This document shows, piece by piece, positions 38,488-48,600 of a stretch of DNA of 64,000 nucleotides. Source of the DNA: Xylocopa sonorina. Taxonomy: Eukaryota; Arthropoda; Insecta; Hymenoptera; Apidae. A program made the translations under genes and the position numbers. The notes below the pieces were generated by a model. The model worked only from the letters and a program-made list of their open reading frames with translations. It was not told where the DNA came from and made no database searches. The stretch is taken from positions 2,006,501 through 2,070,500 of the forward strand of contig NC_135199.1 in assembly GCF_050948175.1 (NCBI RefSeq), in the 5' to 3' direction. The stretch's first letter is position 1; every line of letters starts with the position of its first letter.

Positions 38488-41163
38488 TCTCTCTCTCTCT
38501 CCCTCCCTCCCTCCCTCCCTCCCTTTCCTTCTATTTCGTTCTCGTCCTGGTAGCCGCGAACCTCCCATACAGATGGTCAAACAGCAAGTGTCCCATAAAG
38601 ACTGTTTTTATACGCGAGGCTGACGAATTCAATAACAGCGGTGTTCGTACCGGCTCGCCTAACGCGGAACGTAATACGTTCACGAATGCGTGTAACGAGT
38701 TTTGTATCATTGGCACAAGCTTTTGGGGAGCGAGCCGAGGCAAAGAGAGTGGGCTGAAAGGGAGAGAAATTGTGACGAGCGATAGGCCGTGCAACGGAGC
38801 AAGGGTAAAGAAGAGAAAGGCAGAAACGTATATTGCAGAGAAGGTGAAACACACACCGACACGAGGGGAGAGAGAGAGAGAGAGAGAGTCGACTAACCCT
38901 ACCGTCGTGTCAGCGTAATGATGAAATATTGCGGGGGTCTCTGGGGCCCTACAGTATACGCCCCTGGGTTAGTCCCTTGCTCACTCCATATTCGCTACCG
39001 TCCTCCTCCAGCTCCGCGTTCCTTCTTCCTCTTTCGCGCCGCCACCCGCAAACCCCCTGCATTTCTGATGTAACTATGCTATTCCGGAGCACCCCCGGAC
39101 TGAAACCGTGCCATCCAGTTAGCTACTGCATATTCTCGTGAGAATAAATGTTGCGTACACACGAACGCGTGTTGTTACGCGTTCGAGTCACGCCCTATGT
39201 GGAAAGTTACGCAAACGTCCCGTAGGCGTATGTTCACGCGCACCACCAATCCGAACTGTACTCGGAGCATTTTCCGCCGATTTATATGCGATCATTCCTG
39301 TTTCACGATCTTTCTGCCTCGGACAGTGTCACGGGCAAAAGTTGAATCGCCATTTCGAGGAATCGTGGTTATTTCGCAACAGAGTTCCCGTAATAGTAGT
39401 ATACAGTTTAGCGTATTATTTAACTGGAAAAATTTTAAATTCAATTTCCATTCTTAATATCCTAATTTGTTTCAAAGAAAGCTGATGTTTATCGAGGTTC
39501 GTGTTCATTCGTTTAATGTGGAAATTATAACGTGGATATTGCGATACCTTGAAGAAAACAAGGTACACAAGCGGTATCTGGCGATGCGCCACTTTCTACG
39601 AGGAAAAATATGAAGAGAGCTCATAAATAATTTGCAAGGGGTCGCGAACACTGAGCTCGCGACGACGACCACGGCACGTGCTGCATAATTGTGCGTGCTA
39701 GTTTGTACACGTTTTCTCTTCATCTCTGTATTCTAGTCTCTTCCCTACCCGGTAACCCCCCCGTTCATTTCATTCATTCTTCTCTTTTAACTGTGCTAAT
39801 TGGTGCAATCGTGTAACCATGTTACTCTATAGTTTCCGCGCAAAGATTTTTATTTTTTAAACCGCTACGCAGGTCTACTGTACTCTCGAGACGATGATAT
39901 TGTCAAAAGAACAAGGTGCGATCAATTTCGTACAATTCTGGTTTATGTATTGTACATTGTTATTGTTGTACATTGTTATTGTATTGTCGCAGTTATCGCT
40001 TCGATACGCTCACGAGGAAGTTACTTGATGAGAATGTTGCAATAAAATATTACGAAACAATGTAAACGTAAAACATTCCACATGCTATAAAAATGCACTT
40101 TATTTATAATTAAGTGGCGCATCTTTTGAATAGATTAGATTATTAGAACTGGAATATTTCACTGCTTCACTCTTTTACCTTTTTCTTACGAACAAAATAC
40201 AGTAATACAATATAAAATATTTCCTGCTCAATGTTTGAAATAGTATTATTTCACATCATTAGCATCCTGCCACCGATTAAGTGCTCGATTAATATTTGAT
40301 AAATCCGAGAAGAGGCAGAGCAGGGGATCGAGGAAAAACAAGGTTTCCAAACGCGCAACACTGTACGAACTAAAGACGTGTAAACCATCTTTTTGCAGAT
40401 GAGCCATCCGGGGATGGAGAGCCTGGACATGCTGGACCCAGCAAACTCGATGACCACGCTGACGCCGATGTCGGAGAACACGGGCGGTGGTCCAGGCCAC
40501 CACGCCGGTATCCACGGGCCCTCCGTTTACGGGGGCATGAACGGCATGATGGGCCATCACCATCATCACGGAAATCTCGGTACTGGCGGTGGTAGCGTAC
40601 CACATCCGGCTCACCATCATCCAGCAATGGCGGCGGCGGCGGCAGCAGCTGCGGCGGCTGGGCTACACCCGGATGCGGACACGGATCCACGGGAATTGGA
40701 GGCGTTCGCCGAAAGGTTTAAGCAGAGGCGCATCAAGCTGGGCGTGACGCAAGCCGACGTCGGAAAAGCGCTGGCGAATCTGAAGTTACCAGGCGTCGGA
40801 GCGCTGTCCCAGTCGACGATATGTCGATTCGAATCCCTGACGTTGTCGCACAACAACATGATTGCGTTGAAACCGATCCTTCAAGCGTGGCTGGAGGAGG
40901 CGGAGGCACAGGCAAAGAACAAGAGGCGGGATCCTGACGCGCCGTCGGTGTTACCCGCTGGCGAGAAGAAAAGAAAGAGGACAAGTATAGCAGCGCCGGA
41001 GAAACGATCATTGGAGGCGTATTTCGCTGTGCAACCACGACCGTCCGGCGAGAAGATCGCCGCGATCGCGGAGAAGCTCGACCTAAAGAAGAATGTCGTC
41101 AGAGTCTGGTTCTGTAACCAACGGCAGAAGCAGAAGCGTATGAAATTCGCTGCCCAACATTGA
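8192..41163 (+). CDS. acj6: acj6, class IV POU-homeodomain transcription factor (joined CDS, 4 exons)
   Basis: Joining 8192-8353, 30471-30527, 35960-36148 and 40399-41163 gives an open frame of 390 codons plus TGA. All introns are GT-AG and phase 0. Domains in order: an N-terminal segment ending RRCMPNPT (residues 47-54); a microexon segment (55-73); the POU-IV box LLSRAEALAADLGKHN (88-103); Met/His-rich low complexity with a 5-His run (189-193) and a 10-Ala run (214-223); the POU-specific domain (about 230-305); a basic linker; and the POU homeodomain (about 326-385) with WFCNQR in helix 3. Class IV POU proteins (Drosophila Acj6, vertebrate Brn3/POU4F) are nuclear DNA-binding regulators of sensory neuron identity. 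Acj6 controls odorant-receptor choice and axon targeting in Drosophila. The length is close to the roughly 400 residues of fly Acj6. No other POU gene fits the POU-IV box. Exon order, phase and protein similarity all agree. Isoforms and UTR exons cannot be seen from sequence alone. Confidence 0.96.
9436..9454. repeat. C19 homopolymer
   Basis: An uninterrupted run of 19 C in intron 1, preceded by CCCCT. The length may be imprecise. Confidence 0.9.
10720..10739. repeat. Perfect 20-bp palindrome
   Basis: ATCACATAAT and its exact reverse complement abut with no spacer, inside acj6 intron 1. Confidence 0.9.
10931..10950. repeat. Perfect 20-bp AT-only palindrome
   Basis: ATATATTATA followed directly by its reverse complement. 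It is low complexity, so a chance origin is easier here. Confidence 0.9.
14609..14631 (+). other. G-quadruplex motif in intron 1
   Basis: Five GGG tracts separated by loops of 1, 1, 5 and 1 nt on the + (transcribed-sense) strand meet the usual G4 rule, so the structure could form in the pre-mRNA. Confidence 0.7.
17161..17456. repeat. Long polypyrimidine tract
   Basis: About 300 bp is dominated by C and T on the + strand (CCTTCC, TTCTTT, TCTCTT blocks). Open frames through it on both strands are low-complexity artefacts. It lies in intron 1 and could form triplex DNA. Confidence 0.8.
21741..21779. repeat. Inverted repeat/hairpin containing CACGTG
   Basis: Arms 21741-21756 and 21766-21779 pair over 14 bp with a 2-nt bulge and a 9-nt loop. 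The left arm contains the E-box CACGTG. It is too short for a typical pre-miRNA. Confidence 0.75.
23181..23228. repeat. (GAGAA)n microsatellite
   Basis: This is a period-5 array of about 9.5 units, with degenerate units extending back to 23163. It is embedded in a purine-rich tract (about 22985-23335). The long frame read on the opposite strand through this tract is a composition artefact. Confidence 0.9.
23445..23470. repeat. CpG-rich palindrome centred on GCGGCCGC
   Basis: An 18-bp perfect palindrome (23449-23466) is extended to 26 bp with one mismatched pair. Two GCCAT motifs (23429-23433, 23435-23439) lie just upstream, and an inverted copy is at 23354-23358. Confidence 0.85.
25324..25362. 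promoter_or_regulatory. CCAAT / GC-box cluster in intron 1
   Basis: An inverted CCAAT (ATTGG, 25324-25328), a GC box (GGGGGCGG, 25338-25345) and a direct CCAAT (25358-25362) lie within 39 bp in a locally GC-rich spot. This is a promoter-like arrangement, and it could serve an alternative acj6 first exon or an enhancer. There is no direct evidence of transcription. Confidence 0.25.
26180..26220. repeat. Direct repeat of 16 bp
   Basis: ATGGATAATAATTACG occurs at 26180-26195 and again at 26205-26220, a 25-bp period. Each copy carries a TAAT core. Confidence 0.85.
26819..26845. repeat. 12-bp perfect hairpin with 3-nt loop
   Basis: AATAATAGAACT (26819-26830), GTT, and the exact reverse complement (26834-26845), in intron 1. 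Confidence 0.85.
30471..30527 (+). CDS. acj6: acj6 coding exon 2, 57-nt microexon (residues 55-73)
   Basis: Too short to stand out as an ORF. It translates to SRILEDASIMCNSWSPRHN, matching the SR-LEDAS--CNSW-ARQN segment I recall from fly Acj6, just before the GDIF/GDLF motif. It is flanked by a pyrimidine-rich acceptor ending TTTTTCAG (30463-30470) and the donor AAC|GTGAGT (30528). Both ends are phase 0, so it joins exon 1 (PNPT) and exon 3 (GDLF) without a split codon. Exactly 19 codons means it can be skipped or included without changing the frame, so regulated cassette use is possible. The segment is N-terminal to the POU-IV box and has no known enzymatic or DNA-binding role. Confidence 0.93.
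30528..35959 (+). other. acj6: acj6 intron 2 (about 5.4 kb)
   Basis: This intron runs from AAC|GTGAGT to GTTTCAG|GGT. It contains CpG-rich patches near 31150-31600 and 32700-33060 and a 9-bp-stem hairpin at 33616-33641. The remainder is AT-rich with no recognisable coding, RNA or transposon sequence. Confidence 0.85.
33616..33641. repeat. 9-bp-stem hairpin in intron 2
   Basis: ACGTTCTAC (33616-33624) and GTAGAACGT (33633-33641) flank an 8-nt loop. Confidence 0.8.
35960..36148 (+). CDS. acj6: acj6 coding exon 3 with the POU-IV box (residues 74-136)
   Basis: This exon has 63 codons, starting GDLFGGLNSGLQDG and continuing into LLSRAEALAADLGKHN, the POU-IV box shared by Acj6 and Brn3 proteins (vertebrate form: LLARAEALAAVD). 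In the family this motif contributes to transactivation and protein contacts. The rest is His/Pro-rich (KHDPVSVYHH, PHPNNRPHHQ). The acceptor is CGTTTCAG (35952-35959) and the donor is CAG|GTACAT at 36149. Both junctions are phase 0 and the length is divisible by three. The upstream frame from 35939 is intronic. Confidence 0.97.
36995..37017. promoter_or_regulatory. Palindromic POU-IV/homeodomain-like site in acj6 intron 3
   Basis: A 9-bp perfect inverted repeat, ATTAATTAT and ATAATTAAT, is separated by five bases. Each arm matches 9 to 10 of 11 positions of the Brn3-type consensus GCATAATTAAT as I recall it. Further TAATTA cores precede it (36975-36985). In an AT-rich intron single sites are expected by chance; the close palindromic pair is less so. 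Confidence 0.3.
38453..38524. repeat. (CT)n-(CCCT)n compound microsatellite
   Basis: CT dinucleotide repeats, broken once by CA, pass into a CCCT tetranucleotide array. The region is in acj6 intron 3. Confidence 0.95.
38868..38888. repeat. (GA)n microsatellite
   Basis: About ten GA units lie roughly 370 bp after the CT array, in inverted complement to it. GAGAG is also the GAGA-factor site in insects. Confidence 0.9.
39950..39982. repeat. Tandem 16-bp duplication
   Basis: TGTACATTGTTATTGT occurs twice with a 1-nt spacer (39950-39965, 39967-39982). Confidence 0.85.
40399..41163 (+). CDS. acj6: acj6 coding exon 4: POU-specific domain, POU homeodomain and stop
   Basis: This terminal exon holds 254 codons and TGA (41161-41163), after the acceptor CTTTTTGCAG ending at 40398. 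It opens MSHPGMESLDMLDPANSMTT, then a Gly/His/Met-rich stretch with five His and ten Ala. The POU-specific domain runs from DTDPRELEAFAERFKQ to AWLEEAE. A 20-residue linker follows, then EKKRKRTSIAAPEKRS and the homeodomain through RVWFCNQRQKQKR, ending MKFAAQH. The domain residues look essentially identical to class IV POU proteins. The C-terminus (KRMKF) resembles vertebrate Brn3 more than the fly isoform I recall, which ends in a longer Ser/Gly-rich tail. No intron splits either DNA-binding domain. The exon is clearly GC-richer than its introns. Confidence 0.98.
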   Translation: MSHPGMESLDMLDPANSMTTLTPMSENTGGGPGHHAGIHGPSVYGGMNGMMGHHHHHGNLGTGGGSVPHPAHHHPAMAAAAAAAAAAGLHPDADTDPRELEAFAERFKQRRIKLGVTQADVGKALANLKLPGVGALSQSTICRFESLTLSHNNMIALKPILQAWLEEAEAQAKNKRRDPDAPSVLPAGEKKRKRTSIAAPEKRSLEAYFAVQPRPSGEKIAAIAEKLDLKKNVVRVWFCNQRQKQKRMKFAAQH

Positions 41164-42625
41164 CCCGAGGGTGGCTTGTGACAGCAAAACTGACCGTATC
41201 AGTTGCCCAGTCTCGAGCCTAAACCAGAACCCTTGACCGAGTTTCAGGGATGGCCGTAAAGAAAAGCGGACTACACGAGAGGGTAGAGGGCGCCATCGCG
41301 CAGCGGGACGGAAAATAACCACCGGTGGATGTGAGAACACACCTTACCCGGTGTATATTGTCGGTGTCGATGGAGTCTGTGAAGGTGATGCGCGTACGAC
41401 TTCTCGGTTTCAAGTGGATCGCAAATGTGCTAGCTCGATGCTGTGGCCAAGTAAGCGATAGTCAGACTGTCACAGGCTTAATATAAATTTTTTGCGGTCA
41501 TCGCGCGCGCGCGTGATGTTCTCGACGCGTCTCCCGGCGAATTTTTCCACCGGAACACGACGATTCTCGGCTCATCGATTCTCTCAGCGAGCCTCTTCCA
41601 TCTTCTACCTTCAAATGCATTTATTTCCGAGTGCCTGCGATACGTTGCCCGATTGTTTATCGTTTAGCAAAATTTCATTCTTCTTTCGCGTTGCCAAATA
41701 TTTCCTATCTTGTAGAAAAATCAGAATATCATAAATATAAACGTTTCTCAAAAGAATCATGAAATATCGATAAAAATGTTGAAATTGATCCAAACGAAGA
41801 TTTTTGGTGATCCTGGTATTTCGTGTCTTGATAGACGAAATGCTAGTACTTAAAAAGAGTACTAAGGGAAAGTTTGGCGTTATAAACTCGAAGATGCGCT
41901 ACATAAGGTATTACATAAGAATATCGTATAAAATGACATAAAACAACCCTTGCGGAAACCTTAGATCAAATCATCTGCAAAGTGAGATAGAATTTGCGAA
42001 CCATATCAGCTGCGATCGCGATAAAACAGTTTACGAGCGTAGCTACCCGCAGACCAACCAACGTAGTCTGAAAATCGTCGTTGGTACCGATTTCATGATC
42101 ACGTGTTTTATCGAAAATTACCAATGTTAGCGCACACAAAAATTCGCATTTTTTAATTGTTCGTGGGGCCATAATTCTATGTTGTAAAGTTATCAATTCT
42201 CCCTAAAATTTACAAGACACGAATAATAGTTTGACCAAACTTTCGGTATTTGCAGTATTTATTTCAGAAATTTTCTAGCATCTTATTTTACATTTATTTA
42301 TAAACGATTTGTTTTCTCTTTTATGGAATTTTCTAAAGTATACAACATTGAAGTTAGGATAACAAAATAACAAAATAACTTTCAAGTTACGATACCAAAA
42401 TATCGAGAAACATTTAATTCCTCTATTCTCTCGTGGCTCAATGAAAGAAGGGGAAGAGGATTTCTCGAGAATAAAAGAAACACAATTACAACGAAATAGC
42501 CGAGTAATCGTCGACGCGTCTTGGAAAGTACAATTCGAAACATAAAATATAAAAGTACGTATTGTTATAAAGTTGACGCGCGGATATGTAGCGCCGATGA
42601 AATAAGTGATATTAATCCTAATAAA
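41164..42625 (+). other. acj6: acj6 3'-UTR candidate region
   Basis: This follows the acj6 TGA directly. The first clear AATAAA signals I see are at 42470-42475 and 42620-42625. Weaker GATAAA variants occur earlier (for example near 42020). The true end is unknown, and neuronal transcripts often use longer 3' ends. A (CG)n alternating tract at 41501-41514 sits early in the region. Confidence 0.4.
41501..41514. repeat. (CG)n alternating tract
   Basis: An alternating CG run of about 12 to 13 bases, potentially Z-DNA-forming, just after the acj6 stop in the presumed 3'-UTR. Confidence 0.8.
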
Positions 42626-45600
42626 GACACTCGGTGCAATGTAAAAAGTGAAACGATAAGAAAAGAGAGAGAAAGCGGTATGTGTGTGACACGAGCAAGA
42701 GTTGAACGTCGACATACTTGATTCTGGAACGAATGTTTTTCATTTTTTAACCACTGCCTGCATAATGTTACGGTTATACCATTTGAACGTTTCTAAAGAC
42801 TAGGCAATAAAATTTAAAGGCTCGCGAAATGAAATTTTTCTACTTATTATTACATTACAAAGCATTCGTTTCATAAAGTAACATATTTAATAAATCTTTA
42901 ATATTTCGTAAATCTATTGGTTGAGCTATTCCATTTATATTGTCACAAGTAATTTCAACTTATTACCCACTCTCTTCTCAAACGTGATTCGTTCCAGTGC
43001 AGTGTATCGATTAGCAACAAGCGCGCGACGGGAATAAAAGAGCGAAAGGGGAGGGAAGTGTGAGAAATGAAAATAAATAAAAAGAAAGAAAAGAAAAGAT
43101 TAAAAAGATGTGTTACGTAGTGATATTGGACAATCAGTGAAAAGACTGTATCATATCATATTGAAGCAATACCGTAGCATTAGTCGATGAATTAACGAAC
43201 TTTATCTGTACATATTCTTCGCTCGTGATCGACCGCGCACTTCTTGCGTACCAATGAATATTGCTTTCGTGCGAATGGAAACAACAATAGAGGGTGGGTG
43301 GGTGTTTGGTGGGGGGGGGGGGGGGGGGGGAGGCGTAAACGAGATAGGAAAAGCGGTACAAAACGACGTCGTTCGATTATCTTCACCTCGAAACGATTCA
43401 ACATGTTATAGTCACCAATCCAATATTTTCCACGGCAGAGCAATACGATTCTAAAACGCGTAACGAAGAACCTTCACGTGGCATTGGGAGCGCGGTTGAT
43501 CGCCCAACGGACACTGAAAAGAAATCGCTATCCTTGGACTCTTGGTAACTGCTCGATATATATTTCACGACCGCGGGCACGATTATATTTTTCTTTCCTA
43601 CCCGATTTCGTCGTCCCTAGGCTACGACAACAAAAATCGCAAAAGCGTATCTAAGAACGAAATCCTCGTACGATTGTGCACAAACGAGAACCGATCGCGG
43701 GTCGGTCGATCGGGTACCGGTACGTCGAAAGAAAACCAAACGAGACTCAGACTCAACTAATCCGCGTGCACTGAGCAATATCACGAGGATGTACGGCAAC
43801 CAGAGCGATATGTCATTGTAATAGTTAAAATATAAAAGCGAAAGGCAGGTAATAATTTTTAAATTGTACATACGTAAGAGGATAGGTATTTTCTAGAAGA
43901 ATAATAGTCTATTCGATCTATTGCCATTCCACAAGGTAATGGAGAAAAAAAATGGTTCTAGTGCAATATAGAGTTTAAAGAGGTTTATTATTACTATTAT
44001 GATTATTGTATTCGTTATTGCTGGTTATTTTGTCTGGCACGATTCTGCTGATGTCTGGGTAACATCGTCGCGTCTAACGTCGCAGACTTACATTCGGGGT
44101 AGTTTTCGTTCGTCGATCGAGAATTATTTTTGTACGGTATTCGTCAGACGGTCTAACGGTAGCCGCGTGTCGTTAGCGTCGCAAACGTGGCACATTCGGG
44201 CAAACAGCTTTCAAAACGAGGGACCGATTTAATCGTTTTCGGTAGATTCCAGTTCCGCGAGTATCGTTTTCGAATAAAAGACGGACAACCGCGGTGTCCG
44301 AGCGGTAGCTAGTTTCATTCGCGTCTATCGATCTGTCTGTTACCTTCGAAAATTACAGTGCTCGCCGTGCACGATTCCATCGCGCGCGATTACTGCGATG
44401 CTTCGACGGTATATAGATGGTGTTCGTTTATTTCGAGTTCGAGTAAATACGCGGAAGGGCTATCTGAGACGCCGTGTCGACGTTTCGTTTGATCTTACTG
44501 ACGTTTCGTGGAACAGCCGATGTCTGGAACACGCGATGTGATACCGGTTAATCTGCGAGTGTTCCATGACTTTTCAAATATGGTAATCGGAACAGTCGGA
44601 TATAGAAATGCGAGGTACTCGTGTTGTTGATCAATGTCAGGCGGCACGTTCGCGAATCCAACATGGATTCTAAGAAGATTAGCATTTGTTGAATTGTAAA
44701 TACCACAGATATGTATGTACCAGAATGGAGTTAAAATAAGGAAAGAACCAAAGTTTAGATACTTTACACGGTACTAAACGAAATTTCATTCGTTCAAATG
44801 TTCAAAAATTCGCTGTTCCCTTTGAATCTACTTTGTTTCGTTGCTATTTTCGTACGTTCTGCGTAAACGGAGAAATACGTGGTAGAAGCGACGCTAATTT
44901 TTCCCCAGGACGAGCGAGATATACGAGAGCATGCTATTCTTTCGAGTGTCAGACTTTCCCGAGAACTTGTTAGGCGTTCTGATAGGTAATACAAAGGAAG
45001 AGAATTTCGTACGACGATCCAAGGAACTCGTTATCCGGTAACTCCTTTAAGCCGACATGTCAGATTGTTCGCATGAACAGAAGACACATTCCGTAGACAT
45101 TGAAGACAGGGTAACAAATCATATCGCAATATGCTTTTTAACAGTTATTATTATCGTAACGTACATCTAAAAGAAGCCTTGCTGTTTGGCGCGAGTAGGT
45201 ACATGTGCCGTGAACACATTTTTTCCCGTGCGAGATCATCCGACGATCTTCTCTGAAAAAATCGCGTACCTATTTAAGATGGAACAAGCAGAATCTCTAG
45301 TCCACAAGTATTTTGCATATATACAATCGTCGAACGTAAAAAATAAAGAGACAAAGAAACGATGAGAAAACGAAAGCAATCTCCGACGGATCCAATAAAA
45401 AGCTTACGTAAATCGCGAGTACTTTTCACGTTTTCTGTTGTTGATGAAGGGAATACTCGAAATAAGAAAGTGAACAGAATAAACGATATTGAAATAACAA
45501 GGGTGTTTGTCTTTAGCTATGTACCATGACGCTGCAACGATCATTGAACGGTATCGTTTGCTTCGTGATATCATCATCTACGCGATTACAAACCTACGGA

Positions 45601-48600
45601 ACTCGAACCTCTTTTTCGTGTACTCTGCGTGCCAAGTTGTACTCCGAAGCAACGTTTATAAAGTCATTAATAAAAAGCTACATTATATTGAGATGCATGT
45701 ACAATCCGGTATGTCATTGAATTAGCGGTAAGGAAATATTCTCGAACTTTTTACTCGTCGATAAACCGGGTGGCGAACCTAATAATGTACATACGATCTA
45801 CATTTACAATAATTACGAGCATAATCGTATCAGATGCGTAGGGTGATTCATAAAAGTCTATCGAACAGACCGAGCTTCATAATAAATTAGGAAACAATTG
45901 TTTGAATAAAAGCTTCGATTCTTTCTTCAATTCCACCTGATTTCTTATAATGCGTAAACAGTAGTAACGAACGATCGAAGAGAGAACGAAAAACAAGAAG
46001 ATGAAATTTATTTTTCAAAAGCTACAAGCGACTATTTCATTTAACCATTGACAAATTAATTTTAATAACTTGCGCAAATCATCCTATGCTGGCATTACGT
46101 AAACACAATTAGAATTTTCTAAAAATGCGAAGGAAACATTCGAAAAGTTCTTATATACCAATGTGCGTAGGAGATCGGTAATTCTTGTGCATATATTTAT
46201 ACACGTACATGCGTTATTTCTTTGTTTGTAAAATGATTGTGTACAACAACGCTACCATATTTCGACCGCTTAATCCAGAACTACATATAACCAAAAAAAA
46301 ATATTACGTTCACACGGTACGACTATAAAAGGGATTATATAGAGGATTGCAAGAGCTACTAATTAGTATAAATAACTACTATCGAGAATTAGATTGAATG
46401 TTCATGAGAAATCTAAAGAAACCAAAACGAATTGTTAAACTTACAAATCTTACTCGCTTTGTTCGATTCATTCTTGTGATTAAGAGAATAATCGGGTATT
46501 CTAAAAACTGAATGGCAGAGATTGAAATTTCATTTCCACGTATTCCGTTCGTAAAAGAACTCCGATGCGTCCTCTACAGGGTAGAAAAGGAGGATCTGCT
46601 ACAGACACCGTTCGTGCGATCTACGAAACATCCTATCTCGCGCGGCGCATCGATGAAAGTAATGAACGCAGTTAAGGTTTCTACTTAATTTGTTATCGTT
46701 GAAAGAACTTCGTCGAGGAAGAATCGGGTGTAATTGTAAGTATTCGAGGATATTTCATTAATTTTCACGAAATCGTTGTATAGAAAGCGGAAGGTAAGCA
46801 AAGGGTAAAAGGATAGAAATAATGTAAAATATAACGAGGTCTGGCAGAAGTGTATCGTAAAAGTATCCGAACACCATTTATGAGTAAGAGCATAATTGAC
46901 GAACGATATAATAACATAATAAAGACATATCATACAAGTATTAGGATACGCGCGCGTCGAACGATGCCTCGTCGTTCGTAGCCGCGGATTGCGATGCCAG
47001 CTCTGACTCTATCAACGATACCACGTTCCTCGTTCCTCGTGTTCGAGGTTTGCATCACGACCATTGATTGGAAGCTTTTTTTTCTCTCTAAACGTTCGTA
47101 CGCAAGAATGAAAGGAAAAATATCCCTTGTTCCCCGGCACGTGAGCCACGACCACAATGCGAATCTCAACCGCGAGCAACGACATCGAGGTATCGACCGC
47201 GATGTAAACCGCGACCGCGAACATCGAGCTATCTTGGCCATACACGCATCCTTAGTTTAATTGCCTGATATTGTAGAATTTATATGTAAATATGTTGCGT
47301 GCAACTTGGAGCAACGTTCTGAGGCGATGTAAAATTGATGAATTATTTAAGACGACTAGGAAACACGACCAGCTAGATATCACGTTCCTCGTTTAATTCG
47401 CGTAAAGCTTCTCCCGTTACGACTATTCGTCGTAGACACATTCCATGAATTTGTATATAATCGAAAAACGCAAACCTCTTTGTAAATTGTTACCTAATGA
47501 TCGACGCACTAGTTAAAGGCTCTGTTCGCTTCCAAATATCTACCATCGATACGTCGACCTAGTTAAACAGATGTACGATAATTTTCATTTCAGATCCGAC
47601 TACTCTTTACTACCATCCTTGGAATAATAAAATAAAATAAATCGGTGAGCCGCGAATAGATTGTAGATTACGTGTAAAAAAAAAAAGAAGACAAACAAAT
47701 CTTCGAGAAGTAAAATTTTTCTTAAGACGAATGGAACAACTAGAAAAGTAACGTATTTAAAAGCATACCAAATTGCGCGCAATGTAAGACAAAACGAAGG
47801 AAAACAATTTTCCTTTCTACTGTACATATCATGTGCCATATCTCATTTACTATACTTTGTGTCCAACTTTGTTCCAAGTACCTACTCAATTATAAATATT
47901 ATAGTAAAATAAAGTAAACCTTGATGTTATTGATAAATTTGTATCTCTTTACCTTTTCGGCCCCTCCTTTCACCGAGCACCCTTAATTCTGACCACTTTA
48001 AAAGATTACATTCCTGCGTGTGTTTTTATTGCGAGGTAAAGCACAAAAATCTCATATGTAGATGAATAGTTGTATGTCACGTAGAAATTAAATTTATTGT
48101 AAATATTTAAATTTGAAATGATCCACTAAATTCGTTACTCGAATCTTCGTTCCTGTTGTTCTACAGTGTACAACTCTCTGCTGATAGGAACACACAACAC
48201 AATCTCGTGCGAAATCCTTTTTCATTGAATCGAATCTGAATTAAAACATGTCGCGTGTCGTGTCACTATCAAGTATATTGTCTAGAATAATAAATTTCTA
48301 ACGCGGACACGAATACATCGTTAAAAACATTATTTATCCAAATCAGAAAATCGTACCCCAACGCATGCGTCTTGTTGGAATGGATAATGCTGCCGCCACG
48401 ATACACGATGCTTATCGATGCCTTTCGCGACTCTACCTCGAAAAAGAGGTCCAATTAATGGCTTCATATTAATTAGGTTAATGCATTCCTTTTAACTTTG
48501 GACGAGTATATCGCGTAAAGCTACTTCTCCATGGTGTTGTACTATATCCTTTTATTTTTTATAAACACGCAATTAATCAATAATAACAGAGTTTGCCAGA

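Larger units (their letters stand above)
36149..40398 (+). other. acj6: acj6 intron 3 (about 4.25 kb)
   Basis: This intron runs from CAG|GTACAT to TTTTTGCAG|ATG. It holds short GTATGAAA-type repeats (about 36419-36464), a GGTGG/CCACC hairpin (36954-36970), a palindromic ATTA-rich POU/homeodomain-like site (36995-37017), CT/CCCT and GA microsatellites (38453-38524, about 38868-38888) and a tandem 16-bp repeat (39950-39982). No internal gene was seen. Confidence 0.85.

Noticed and set aside
38382..38918. 178-codon ORF
   Set aside because: It runs through the CT and GA microsatellites, giving Ser/Leu and Arg/Glu repeats; an artefact.
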